A stretch of DNA of 10,354 bases, taken from NCBI GenBank assembly GCA_027335545.1, contig DAHWHV010000389.1:1-10354 (forward strand), in the 5' to 3' direction. This DNA comes from Clostridia bacterium. GTDB lineage: Bacteria; Bacillota_E; RBS10-35; JAJYVN01. The notes under the pieces are model-generated. The model was given only the letters and a program-made list of their open reading frames with translations, did not search any database and had not been told where the DNA came from. Every line of letters begins with the position of its first letter. The stretch's first letter is position 1. A program made the translations under genes and the position numbers. Positions 1 to 6,374 of this stretch are shown piece by piece.

Positions 1-176
1 GCCACCGGCCGGCCGCCGTCCCAGAACGTGCGCAGCCAGGGGGCGTTTCCGGCGCAGAACAGGGTGGGGAACTTGCGGCCCATCTCGCCACCGGCGCGCT
101 CAAAGACGCGGTTCGCCAACTCAACGATCGCGGGGACCTCCTCGGGCGCGCAGCCGCGCGGTCCGTCCAGGCGCAC
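1..176 (-). CDS. GNAT-like N-acetyltransferase, N-terminal part (cut by window edge)
   Basis: Only the first 58 codons are inside the window; the gene runs off the left edge. The start is a GTG at 174-176 on the minus strand, preceded by a purine run (GAAGGGGGGGG) that can serve as ribosome binding site. The peptide opens with RLDGPRGCAPEEVPAIVELAN, followed by a MGRKFPTLF segment and WLRTFWDGGRPV. This pattern (short first strand, helix with 'ELANRVF', then a loop with 'MGR.FP.LF' and a 'GRPV' strand) resembles a GNAT-fold acyltransferase family often found beside Gfo/Idh/MocA genes in Chloroflexota and Armatimonadota. The acetyl-CoA binding motif would lie outside the window, so the family call rests on the N-terminus only. 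It starts 57 bp after the stop of the dehydrogenase upstream, so the two are probably co-transcribed. Substrate unknown. Confidence 0.6.
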   Translation of the reverse strand, partial: MRLDGPRGCAPEEVPAIVELANRVFERAGGEMGRKFPTLFCAGNAPWLRTFWDGGRPV

Positions 177-233
177 CGCCCCCCCCTTCGACCGGATTCC
201 GGTGCGCGGGACCCGGTCTGCACGGGGCCCGAC

Positions 234-1223
234 TCACCCTTCCAACTCCTCGATGGCCACCACCCGGCCCTCCCGCGCCGAGCGCATGAAGGCCAGGCAG
301 GTGGCGAGGCTCATCCTCCCGTCCGGCCCGTCGGTCTCCGGGGTGCGGCCGGCCCGCACACAGTCCAGGAAGTGGCGCTGGCGCGAGCCGACGGGGTCCA
401 AGGCCACCTCGACCTCCTCAGGGGCGTCGTGGCGGCGCAAGACGAGGCGCTCGCCGCGCAGAGACACCCCACCCCGCGTGCCGAGGATGCCGGTGGAGGC
501 CTCGTTGACGGCCGTGGGCGTCATGGCGAGCTCCGCCACCCCGAACCCCCGCTCGAAGTTCAGGACGGCTAGGTCGACGTCGTCCACGGGCAGGTCGGCG
601 GCGACGGACAGCGCCCGGCCGTAGACGCTGCGCACGGGCCCCCCGACCCAGTGCAGCCAGTTGACGATATGGATCTGTTCGAAGAGGCGACCGCCGGAGT
701 CCTCCGGGCGCAGGCGCCAGTGGCCCTGGCTGCGGCGGGCCTCCCAGCCGCGGCTCGCGAAGAGGTGGCTGGTGCGCATCCAGCACGTGGCCAGATCGCC
801 CAATTCCCCCTCCCGCAGCAGCCGCCACATGGCCCGGTAGGCGCGGTGGAAGTGGAAGTTCGTGCCGATCTGCAGCACGACCCCCGCGTCGCGGCAGGCG
901 GCGATCATGGCGTCGGCATCCGACAGCGTGAGGGCGATCGGCTTCTCGCAGAAGACGTGCACCCCTGCGGCCGCGGCCTGGAGCGTTGGGGCCCGGTGGT
1001 GGCCCGGCGGGGTGCAGACGAAGATCGCATCCGTCTGGGGCAGCAGTGCCTCGAGACTGGGGTAGGCCGTGACGCCCCACTCCCGCGCCCGCGCCTGCAG
1101 GCGCGTCGCATCGATGTCCGTGATGCCGACCAGGCGCGCGTCCGCCTCCTGGGCCAGGACCTGGTGGTGGTGGCCCGCGATGCCCCCCACCCCGACGAGC
1201 CCGATGCGCAACGGCGCGGTCAT
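234..1223 (-). CDS. Gfo/Idh/MocA-family NAD(P)-dependent oxidoreductase
   Basis: This 329-residue protein has the usual length and layout of the Gfo/Idh/MocA family: an N-terminal Rossmann fold and a C-terminal alpha/beta domain. The dinucleotide loop is GVGGIAG at residues 11-17 after the strand LRIGLV, and an acidic residue ends strand 2 (ITDID, 34-38). The family signature EKP is at 93-95 with the catalytic lysine at 94. The second domain carries SGGRLFEQIHIVNWLHWVGG at 177-195, the counterpart of the usual 'GG...D.G.H..D' motif; H185 is the likely catalytic histidine, while the usual aspartate is Glu182. Such enzymes oxidise or epimerise sugars, cyclitols or their derivatives; the substrate cannot be read from sequence. 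The ATG at 1223 was chosen because GGGAGGG lies 7 nt upstream and the Rossmann strand starts four residues later. The in-frame extension to 1415 is Pro/Arg-rich and unlike the family. Cytoplasmic; likely an operon with the GNAT-like gene. Confidence 0.92.
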   Translation of the reverse strand: MTAPLRIGLVGVGGIAGHHHQVLAQEADARLVGITDIDATRLQARAREWGVTAYPSLEALLPQTDAIFVCTPPGHHRAPTLQAAAAGVHVFCEKPIALTLSDADAMIAACRDAGVVLQIGTNFHFHRAYRAMWRLLREGELGDLATCWMRTSHLFASRGWEARRSQGHWRLRPEDSGGRLFEQIHIVNWLHWVGGPVRSVYGRALSVAADLPVDDVDLAVLNFERGFGVAELAMTPTAVNEASTGILGTRGGVSLRGERLVLRRHDAPEEVEVALDPVGSRQRHFLDCVRAGRTPETDGPDGRMSLATCLAFMRSAREGRVVAIEELEG

Positions 1224-1657
1224 GGCCTGTCCCTCCCGTAGGTGCCTGCGGGGGCCGCGACCCGGCGGCCGGCCAGCGGCGGGCCCCCTGTGCCGCATCC
1301 GTTGGGCGGAGGGCTCGCGGCTCCTGCTGGTTGGTGTGGGCACTTCTCCGGGTGAGCCGGGAGGGGGCTCGGGCACGGAGGAGACGCGGGCGGCGGACGG
1401 GCAGCACGGCGACAACGGCAGCAGCCCGTGGTGCGTGGAGGCGGGCGGCGCAGCCGGGTCCGACGGGCGGGGGGCGGAAGCTCCCGCCGCCCCTCGTCAC
1501 AGCGTAGTACAAATTGCGCAAGGAACCCCAGACGCATGCGGAAGAGGCCCAACGGCTGTTCTATCAACGTCGAGCGGGCTCGATGCCGGGTGCCTGCCGG
1601 GCCGCGTGGGATGGGTGAGCCTGGCGCTCCCCTGATGGTGTGCGGTGTAGGGGGCGG
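1224..1657. other. Divergent intergenic region with an AT-richer island
   Basis: No credible gene is seen between the leftward dehydrogenase and the rightward leader. Translations in all frames are Pro/Arg/Gly-rich and resemble no family. The only clear drop in GC is at 1500-1570, with TTGCGCAA (an 8-bp palindrome at 1514-1521) next to GTAGTACAAA, and TTCTATCAA near 1558-1566. This is the natural place for the two divergent promoters, but no good -35/-10 pair with 16-18 bp spacing was found on either strand. A 14-bp palindrome TCGAGCGGGCTCGA sits at 1570-1583 and could be an operator half way between the two start sites. Function is inferred from position only. Confidence 0.35.
1231..1237 (-). 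promoter_or_regulatory. Ribosome binding site of the left Gfo/Idh/MocA gene
   Basis: On the minus strand the sequence reads GGGAGGG, 7 nt before the ATG at 1223. It decides the start against the longer in-frame opening at 1415. Confidence 0.75.
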
Positions 1658-1695
1658 GGTGGGCGCGCCCCCTGGCGGAGGGGGCCCCGCCCACC
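1658..1695 (+). promoter_or_regulatory. Strong hairpin upstream of the sulfotransferase leader
   Basis: GGTGGGCG (1658-1665) pairs with CGCCCACC (1688-1695), and inside it GCCCCCT (1667-1673) pairs with AGGGGGC (1679-1685) around a 5-nt GGCGG loop. Only a 1x2 internal loop separates the two stems, giving about 15 GC-rich base pairs. It ends 17 nt before the ATG at 1713, ahead of the purine stretch GGGGAG. No T-run follows, so it is not a classic intrinsic terminator. In an RNA reading rightwards it would be a 5'-UTR structure that could limit transcription or translation of the operon. The dyad is seen directly; the role is inferred. Confidence 0.45.
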
Positions 1696-1712
1696 GGGCA
1701 GGGGAGTGCGCG

Positions 1713-1830
1713 ATGGCGGGGCTGCGCTTGGGGCTGATCGGCTGCGAGTTCTCGCAGGTCTTCTACCCGTACCAGGCCCTGGTGGCCGATGCCAGCCGCG
1801 CCGCGTCAGATGCGCCGCCTGAGGGGGAGT
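1713..1830 (+). pseudogene. Probable N-terminal remnant of a Gfo/Idh/MocA gene (or short leader ORF)
   Basis: An ATG at 1713 with a GGGGAG purine run 6-11 nt upstream opens a peptide reading MAGLRLGLIGCEFSQVFYPY and then LVADASRAAS. The first part matches the opening Rossmann strand and glycine loop of Gfo/Idh/MocA proteins ('LRLGLIGCGFIS...'), but the second glycine of the loop is Glu (GAG, one base from GGG). The helix that should follow is shortened, so that a strand-2-like 'LVADA' arrives about ten residues early. After about residue 35 the reading frame loses all resemblance. It runs on to a stop at 1979 inside the next gene, overlapping it by 145 nt in another frame. It is therefore best read as a decayed gene start or a coupled leader peptide whose translation would carry ribosomes over the start of the sulfotransferase gene. 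The similarity is short, so this is tentative. Confidence 0.35.
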
Positions 1831-1834
1831 CGAC

Positions 1835-3058
1835 ATGCTGGAAGACGGGATCCTCAAGACGGCCCCGCCGCTGGACCGCCGCAGCCCCGGTCCCATGGGT
1901 GTGCGGCACTATGAACACGACGCCAGCGAATTCGGCTACACCCTCTTCTCGCCCGGGATGGGCAACATCGTCGTGCTGATCGACCCAGCGGGGATCGTCA
2001 CGCACTTCTGGCCCGTCCACCGTACCCACCTCTGCGCCCTGCTGCCGGGTGGCGACCTGCTGACCGATCGCTACGGCGAACAGGGCGGGTTGGAACGCCT
2101 CGCCCCGGACGGCTCCCTGGTCTGGGGCTGGCGGGGCCCCTCGCACCACGACTTCGACCAGACGGCCGACGGCCACACCGTCTTGCTCACCCACCGCCAG
2201 GAACCGCCCATGGAGGGGTTCTTCGCGCCGGACGAGGTCCCCGAGGCCATCCGGAACGATGTCGTGATCGAGATCGACGCGGTGGGGCGGGTCCTCTGGG
2301 AGTTTTCCTTTCGCGAGCACTGGCGCGAGCTGGTGGGGTTGGGCGGTCTGCCCACACCCGTCCGCTACGGCATCCGCAGGCCCGACGGCGGCCTGCAGAT
2401 GCTGCGCCAGGGGGACTGGACCCACACCAACACCATCGAGATCCTGCCGGATACCCCCCTGGGCCGGCGCGACCCCCGCTTCCGCGCCGGCAACCTCCTC
2501 TTCAGCTGCCGCTCGCTGGATGTGATCGGGGTGATCGAGCGGCCCGCCGGCCGGATCGTCTGGGCCTGGGGCGCCGGGGTGCTCGACGGCCAGCACCAGC
2601 CGACGATGCTGCCCAACGGCAACATCCTCGTCTTCGACAACGGCACCTATCGCGGGTACTCGGTGGTCCGCGAGATCGAGCCGCCCGGTGCGCGCACGGT
2701 CTGGGAGTACCAGGCGGGGGATGCCTTCTTCTCCCCGTATCGCTCCGGGGTGCAGCGACTGCCGGGGGGCAACACCCTGGTCTGCGAGTCCGACGCGGGA
2801 CGCATCTTCGAGGTCACGCCGGCCGGGCGGGTCGTCTGGGACTACTACTCCCCGTTCTGGGGGACCAACCCGGGCAACGAGGGCCGCCATGTCTACCGGG
2901 CGACGCGCTACTCGCGGGAGCAGGTGACCGGCCTCTTCGAGCGAAAGGCGGCCAGCGGGGGGGCCGTCGGCCTGGGAGAGGGTTGGCCGCGGCGGCCGCA
3001 CACCTTCCTGGACGCACTGGGCTACTACCAGCAGGGTTTTCTGCGCGGCTCGTGGTGA
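1835..3058 (+). CDS. Arylsulfotransferase (ASST)-like beta-propeller protein
   Basis: This 407-residue protein has the repeated blade pattern of the aryl-sulfate sulfotransferase family (Arylsulfotran_N / Arylsulfotran_2 type): short 'LLPGGDLL', 'DGSLVW', 'GRVLWEF', 'AGRIVWAWG', 'LPNGNILVFDNG', 'RLPGGNTLVCESD', 'GRIFEVTPAGRVVWDY' units. Family enzymes transfer a sulfuryl group from one phenol ester to another without PAPS, through a histidine intermediate. Candidate active-site residues are H104-H105 (SHHDFD), H197 (DWTHTN), H254 (DGQHQP) and R303 (FSPYRSG), which occupy the places of the conserved His/Arg set; the one-to-one mapping to the E. coli enzyme is inferred. No signal peptide or transmembrane segment is visible, whereas the classical enzyme is periplasmic. 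GAGGGGGAG lies 5 nt before the ATG. The lipoprotein gene follows after 91 bp, suggesting one operon. Many members of this family have no tested activity, so a non-catalytic binding role remains possible. Confidence 0.82.
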   Translation: MLEDGILKTAPPLDRRSPGPMGVRHYEHDASEFGYTLFSPGMGNIVVLIDPAGIVTHFWPVHRTHLCALLPGGDLLTDRYGEQGGLERLAPDGSLVWGWRGPSHHDFDQTADGHTVLLTHRQEPPMEGFFAPDEVPEAIRNDVVIEIDAVGRVLWEFSFREHWRELVGLGGLPTPVRYGIRRPDGGLQMLRQGDWTHTNTIEILPDTPLGRRDPRFRAGNLLFSCRSLDVIGVIERPAGRIVWAWGAGVLDGQHQPTMLPNGNILVFDNGTYRGYSVVREIEPPGARTVWEYQAGDAFFSPYRSGVQRLPGGNTLVCESDAGRIFEVTPAGRVVWDYYSPFWGTNPGNEGRHVYRATRYSREQVTGLFERKAASGGAVGLGEGWPRRPHTFLDALGYYQQGFLRGSW

Positions 3059-3149
3059 GGGGCGTCCCCCCGGGGTCCCGAGGATCGGCGCGGCCTCTGG
3101 GCCTGGCCCGCGCGGGGCGGGGAGCGCGCACGTACGGGAGGGGTCCCGC

Positions 3150-4610
3150 ATGGTTGGCGACTCGGCACCCGCCTCTGGGGCTACGGACGGGGGAGGGGCC
3201 GGCACACGCTACCCACGCCGGCGCCTGCTGCGCTGGGCCGCGGCAGCCGCCCTGGCCGGGGGCGCGGTCGGCTGCGCCCGCCAAGCCGCGGCCCCGGCGG
3301 CCGCGGCCCCGGTCCTGGAGGTCCCCTTCCAACTGAATGTGCAGGGCCCCTCGAACCAGACGGTACAGACCCTGGTCCAGGAGTTCGTCGACCGGACCTT
3401 CACCGCCATGCACCGTGGCGTGCGCCCCACCTATCAGCCCTGGGGCAACATCCAGGGCGTGATCGCCGCGATCCTGGCCGGAAACGGTCCCTACGTGATC
3501 AGCTCGTGCTGCTATGACTTTGCAGCCGCGATCCCGTTTCTGGCGGCGCTGGACCCCTGGCTGAAGAAGGACAACCTGACCGCAGCCCTCTGGTCCAGCG
3601 GCCAGCTGCAGACCTTCGACCTCGGCGGCGGCCTGTTCGGCGTGCCCGCCTACACCTGCGTGCAACCGTACTTCTATCGCCAGGACGTCCTCGACGAGCT
3701 CGGCCTCAGCTACCCGGCGCCGGATTGGACTGCCGCGGAGGCCGCCAAGCTCTGGACCGCCTGCGCCGGCACCAAGGGCGGGCAACGGCGCTACGGGGCG
3801 AGCCTGGCGACCAATGCCGGAGATATCTCGCCCGGGTTCTTTCTGCTGGAAGGCTTCGGCGGCGCGTACATGGACCCGACCCGCACCAAGTCCCTGCTCG
3901 ATCTGCCCGGGAGCATCGCCGGCATCGAGTATGCCGCCCAACTGATCCTGGGCAAGGTCTGCACCTTCGGCGACGGCGGCATCAACCCGATGCTTGGGAC
4001 CGGGCAGATGGTGTTCAGCCAGGGGGCCGGCGGCGCCCTGCTCTGGGCCGTGCAGAACCTGGGCAGCTCCGTCAAGTGGGACCTCGTGCCCTATCCTCGT
4101 TGGCCGGCACGGCCGGCGAGCGTGGTGCAGGTGGACTTCTACGGCATGAACGCCCAGGCACCCAACCAGGAGCTGGCCTGGGAACTCTTCAAGTTCGCCA
4201 CGGTGGAGCCCGCCTGGACCCGCTTCGTGATGCGGCTGACCCTGCAGCAACCCGCGCTGCTGTCGTTGTGGGACGAGTGGGAGGCGGCAGTGCGGGCTGC
4301 CGCGCCGGTGCTGCGCGACAAGGCCATCCACTGGTGGAAGGTCGGGGCGCGGGAGGGTTGGGGCTACGGCATCCGCTTCTTCAAGTACCAACCGGACGCG
4401 GCGATCGCCGTCTTCGACCAGACCTGGCCCAAGATCTGGAGCCGGCAGTTGGGCGTAACCGCGGCGTGTCGGGCCATCGCCCAGCAGGTGACGGCCTTCG
4501 AGGCGACAGCGGCGAGCGAAGGGCCGGCGCCGACCGCCGCGCAGATGATCGCCGGGCAGAAGCGGGATCGGGCAGGGTTGGCGGGCATGTTCACCGCGGC
4601 GTCCGGCTGA
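3150..4610 (+). CDS. ABC-type extracellular solute-binding lipoprotein (family 1-like) with Tat-like signal
   Basis: This 486-residue protein starts at an ATG with GGGAGGGG 6 nt upstream. Residues 20-42 form an export signal: RRRLLRW (23-29) followed by an Ala-rich hydrophobic core and the lipobox AVGC with Cys42, then an Ala/Pro-rich linker. The double arginine suggests Tat export and lipid anchoring. The mature part looks like a family 1 carbohydrate-binding protein: 'GVPAYTCVQPYFYRQDVLDELGL' around 164-186, 'PDWTAAEAAKLW' near 191-202 and 'APNQELAWELFKFA' at 337-350 are the usual hinge and C-lobe signatures. It would capture a sugar or related ligand outside the membrane and pass it to an ABC permease. 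No permease or ATPase lies in the window, so the partners are elsewhere. An unusual Cys pair occurs at 120-121 and further Cys at 170, 205, 271 and 440. Ligand unknown; a sulfated or modified sugar is a guess from the neighbours. Confidence 0.85.
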   Translation: MVGDSAPASGATDGGGAGTRYPRRRLLRWAAAAALAGGAVGCARQAAAPAAAAPVLEVPFQLNVQGPSNQTVQTLVQEFVDRTFTAMHRGVRPTYQPWGNIQGVIAAILAGNGPYVISSCCYDFAAAIPFLAALDPWLKKDNLTAALWSSGQLQTFDLGGGLFGVPAYTCVQPYFYRQDVLDELGLSYPAPDWTAAEAAKLWTACAGTKGGQRRYGASLATNAGDISPGFFLLEGFGGAYMDPTRTKSLLDLPGSIAGIEYAAQLILGKVCTFGDGGINPMLGTGQMVFSQGAGGALLWAVQNLGSSVKWDLVPYPRWPARPASVVQVDFYGMNAQAPNQELAWELFKFATVEPAWTRFVMRLTLQQPALLSLWDEWEAAVRAAAPVLRDKAIHWWKVGAREGWGYGIRFFKYQPDAAIAVFDQTWPKIWSRQLGVTAACRAIAQQVTAFEATAASEGPAPTAAQMIAGQKRDRAGLAGMFTAASG

Positions 4611-5060
4611 CGGCCGGCGCCGGTCCGGCGCGGTCGCGGCGCGGTCGCGGCTGGGCGGTCTCGTCTCCGCCCACCCGACCGACCGCCGCCTTTGTCACCG
4701 ACAACCGCGGGGGGCAGGGGCCTACGCGAACGTCCAGGCCTATGGCAGGCCGTCATTCTCCGTGAAGTGCCGGGGTCGCAACCGTTTCCGGTCGTGGGCC
4801 GAAGTCGGGGCGTACGTGGGCGACACGGGGGTGGCCACGGCTGGTTCCCGGCGGGCGCTGTCCCCGCAGCCCTTCTGCCATAAGCCCAGCTCGTCGCCGG
4901 CGGGCCGCGGGCGCGCCTAGCGTCCCCTCGTCGGCCGGGCCCTCTGGCCGAAGGCCCCCCTCCGGAATGACCGACACCCTGAATGCGCGCCGCCCGCGGC
5001 AGGTCCCGCCCGCTGCGGGTCGTAAGGGGCTGCCAGATTCGGCAGACAAGGGGTGTGCGC
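4611..5060. other. 450-bp intergenic gap between lipoprotein and second dehydrogenase
   Basis: No gene is supported here: the open frames on both strands are low-complexity and have no convincing ribosome binding site. Seen are the 11-bp duplication near 4626, an inverted repeat TCGGCC/GGCCGA at 4931-4936 and 4946-4951, and a small CTGCC/GGCAG hairpin at 5030-5045 ending just before the ribosome binding site of the next gene. The length suggests that the second dehydrogenase has its own promoter, but none could be recognised. Confidence 0.4.
4626..4651 (+). repeat. Short 11-bp tandem duplication after the lipoprotein gene
   Basis: CGGCGCGGTCG is present twice in a row (4626-4636 and 4637-4647), followed by the first four bases of a third copy. 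It starts 15 bp after the lipoprotein stop and may be simple slippage in GC-rich DNA. A self-complementary CCGGCGCCGG precedes it at 4614-4623. Confidence 0.6.
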
Positions 5061-6137
5061 ATGGGGACGGCCGCGTCCGGCTCCTCCTCCAGGGACTCGC
5101 TGCGCTGCGCGGTGATCGGCTACGGGGCCGCGTTCAACCAGGGCCGCAGCCATGCCCGCCAGATCGTGGAGACGCCGGGCCTGCGCCTCACGGCGATCTG
5201 CGACCTCGACCCGGCACGCGCCGAGGCGGCCCAGGCGGACTTCCCGGGCATCACCGGCTACACGGACGTCGCCCGGCTGATCGGCGACGGCGTCGCCGAC
5301 CTGGCCGCGGTGGTGGTGCCCCACCGCTGGCACGCCCCCACAGCGCTGGCCTGCCTGCAGGGCGGCCTGCACGTCGTCGTGGAGAAGCCGATGGCGATCT
5401 CCACCGCCGAGTGCACGGAACTGATCGCCGCGGCGCACGTGGCCGGGCGTGCGCTGACCGTCTATCACAACCGGCGCTGGGACGGGGACTTCCTCACCCT
5501 GCGCGACCTGATCCGCCAGGGTACGATCGGTGAGGTCTTCCACATCGAGCACTTCATGGGGGGCTACCGCCGCCCCGGCGGCGGCTGGCGCGCGGACAAG
5601 GCCGTCTCCGGCGGCGCCTTGTACGACTGGGGCGCCCACTTCGTCGACTGGACGCTCGGACTCATGGACGCCCCGATGGCCTCCGTGACGGGCTTCGTCC
5701 ATAAGCGGGTGTGGCGGGACGTGACCAACGAGGACCAGGTCCAGGCCCTGATCCGCTTCCGCGCCGGCCAGGTCGCCGACCTGCAGACCTCGTCGATCTC
5801 CTTGGGCCCGAAGCCGCGCTGGCGCATCCTCGGAACGGAGGGGGCCATCCTCGACCGGGGCGACCGGATCGGCCGGGAGGGGCGGGCGGCCTGCCTGGTC
5901 CGCGTGCCCGTGCGTGGTCACCAGGCGGAGTTCCAGGTCCCCTACCAGGAAGGCGTGCGCGGCACCTTCTACCCGCAGCTCCTGGCGCACATCACCCAGG
6001 GCGCGCCTATCCCGGTCACGCCGGAGTCGGCGCGGCGGGTGATCGCCGTCCTGGAGCTGGCCGAGCGCTCGGCGCGCACCGGCCAGGCCGAGCCCGTGCC
6101 CCACGAGGACGACTTCTCCGGTCCCCACGCCCCGTAG
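5061..6137 (+). CDS. Gfo/Idh/MocA-family NAD(P)-dependent oxidoreductase (second)
   Basis: This 358-residue protein shows the Gfo/Idh/MocA layout. The Rossmann strand LRCAVIGYGAAFNQG (14-28) carries the glycine loop in a G-Y-G-A-A form, strand 2 ends in ICDLD (46-50), and the EKP signature is at 108-110 with catalytic Lys109. The second domain has YHNRRWDGDF (135-144) and SGGALYDWGAHFVDW (183-197), where D189 and H193 are the usual conserved pair. It would oxidise or epimerise a sugar, cyclitol or sugar acid with NAD(P); the substrate is not readable. The ATG at 5061 was chosen because AAGGGG lies 7 nt upstream and the family core begins a few residues later; an in-frame ATG at 4983 would add 26 Arg-rich residues. 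It is only distantly similar to the leftmost dehydrogenase, so the two probably have different substrates. It converges on the sulfatase genes with 237 bp between. Confidence 0.92.
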   Translation: MGTAASGSSSRDSLRCAVIGYGAAFNQGRSHARQIVETPGLRLTAICDLDPARAEAAQADFPGITGYTDVARLIGDGVADLAAVVVPHRWHAPTALACLQGGLHVVVEKPMAISTAECTELIAAAHVAGRALTVYHNRRWDGDFLTLRDLIRQGTIGEVFHIEHFMGGYRRPGGGWRADKAVSGGALYDWGAHFVDWTLGLMDAPMASVTGFVHKRVWRDVTNEDQVQALIRFRAGQVADLQTSSISLGPKPRWRILGTEGAILDRGDRIGREGRAACLVRVPVRGHQAEFQVPYQEGVRGTFYPQLLAHITQGAPIPVTPESARRVIAVLELAERSARTGQAEPVPHEDDFSGPHAP

Positions 6138-6156
6138 ACCGGGCCAGACGGGGCAG

Positions 6157-6180
6157 GGGGGCGGCACCCGTGCCGTCCCC
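6157..6180 (+). terminator. Candidate terminator hairpin in the convergent gap
   Basis: Twenty bases after the dehydrogenase stop, GGGGGCGGCAC (6157-6167) pairs with GTGCCGTCCCC (6170-6180), an 11-bp stem with one G-U pair and a tiny loop. No T-run follows, as is common in GC-rich genomes. The rest of the 237-bp convergent gap (6138-6374) holds no gene; it is GC-rich with several smaller dyads. Confidence 0.45.
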
Positions 6181-6374
6181 GGTCCCGTCTCCTGTCCCTG
6201 CACCGGCTCGCGCCGGGGCCGCGGCGGGCGCAGCCGGGCCCCAGCCCGCTCCGGCGCTCCCGTCCCCGGGACCAAGCACGACTTAGCGGGGGGCGGCCGG
6301 TCGCTGGCCCCTGAACCCCCCCGGCGCGGGCGAGCGCCGCCCGGGCCACCCGCAGGCCGCGCCGCCCCGCGAAA

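Noticed and set aside
1763..3205. 480-codon open frame on the minus strand opposite the sulfotransferase-like gene
   Set aside because: It is antisense to a gene with clear family motifs; its translation is rich in Arg/Gly/Pro/Val with no recognisable domain, as expected for GC-rich shadow frames.
2814..4391. 525-codon open frame on the minus strand opposite the lipoprotein gene
   Set aside because: Antisense to a well-supported gene, no family resemblance and no good ribosome binding site.
5005..5050. tRNA-like stems near CTGCCAGATTCGGCAG
   Set aside because: Only a single 5-bp stem is present; no acceptor, D, anticodon and T arms could be assembled.
4983..5060. Earlier ATG for the second Gfo/Idh/MocA protein
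   Set aside because: The added 26 residues are Arg-rich and unlike the family, and the ATG at 5061 has AAGGGG at proper distance.
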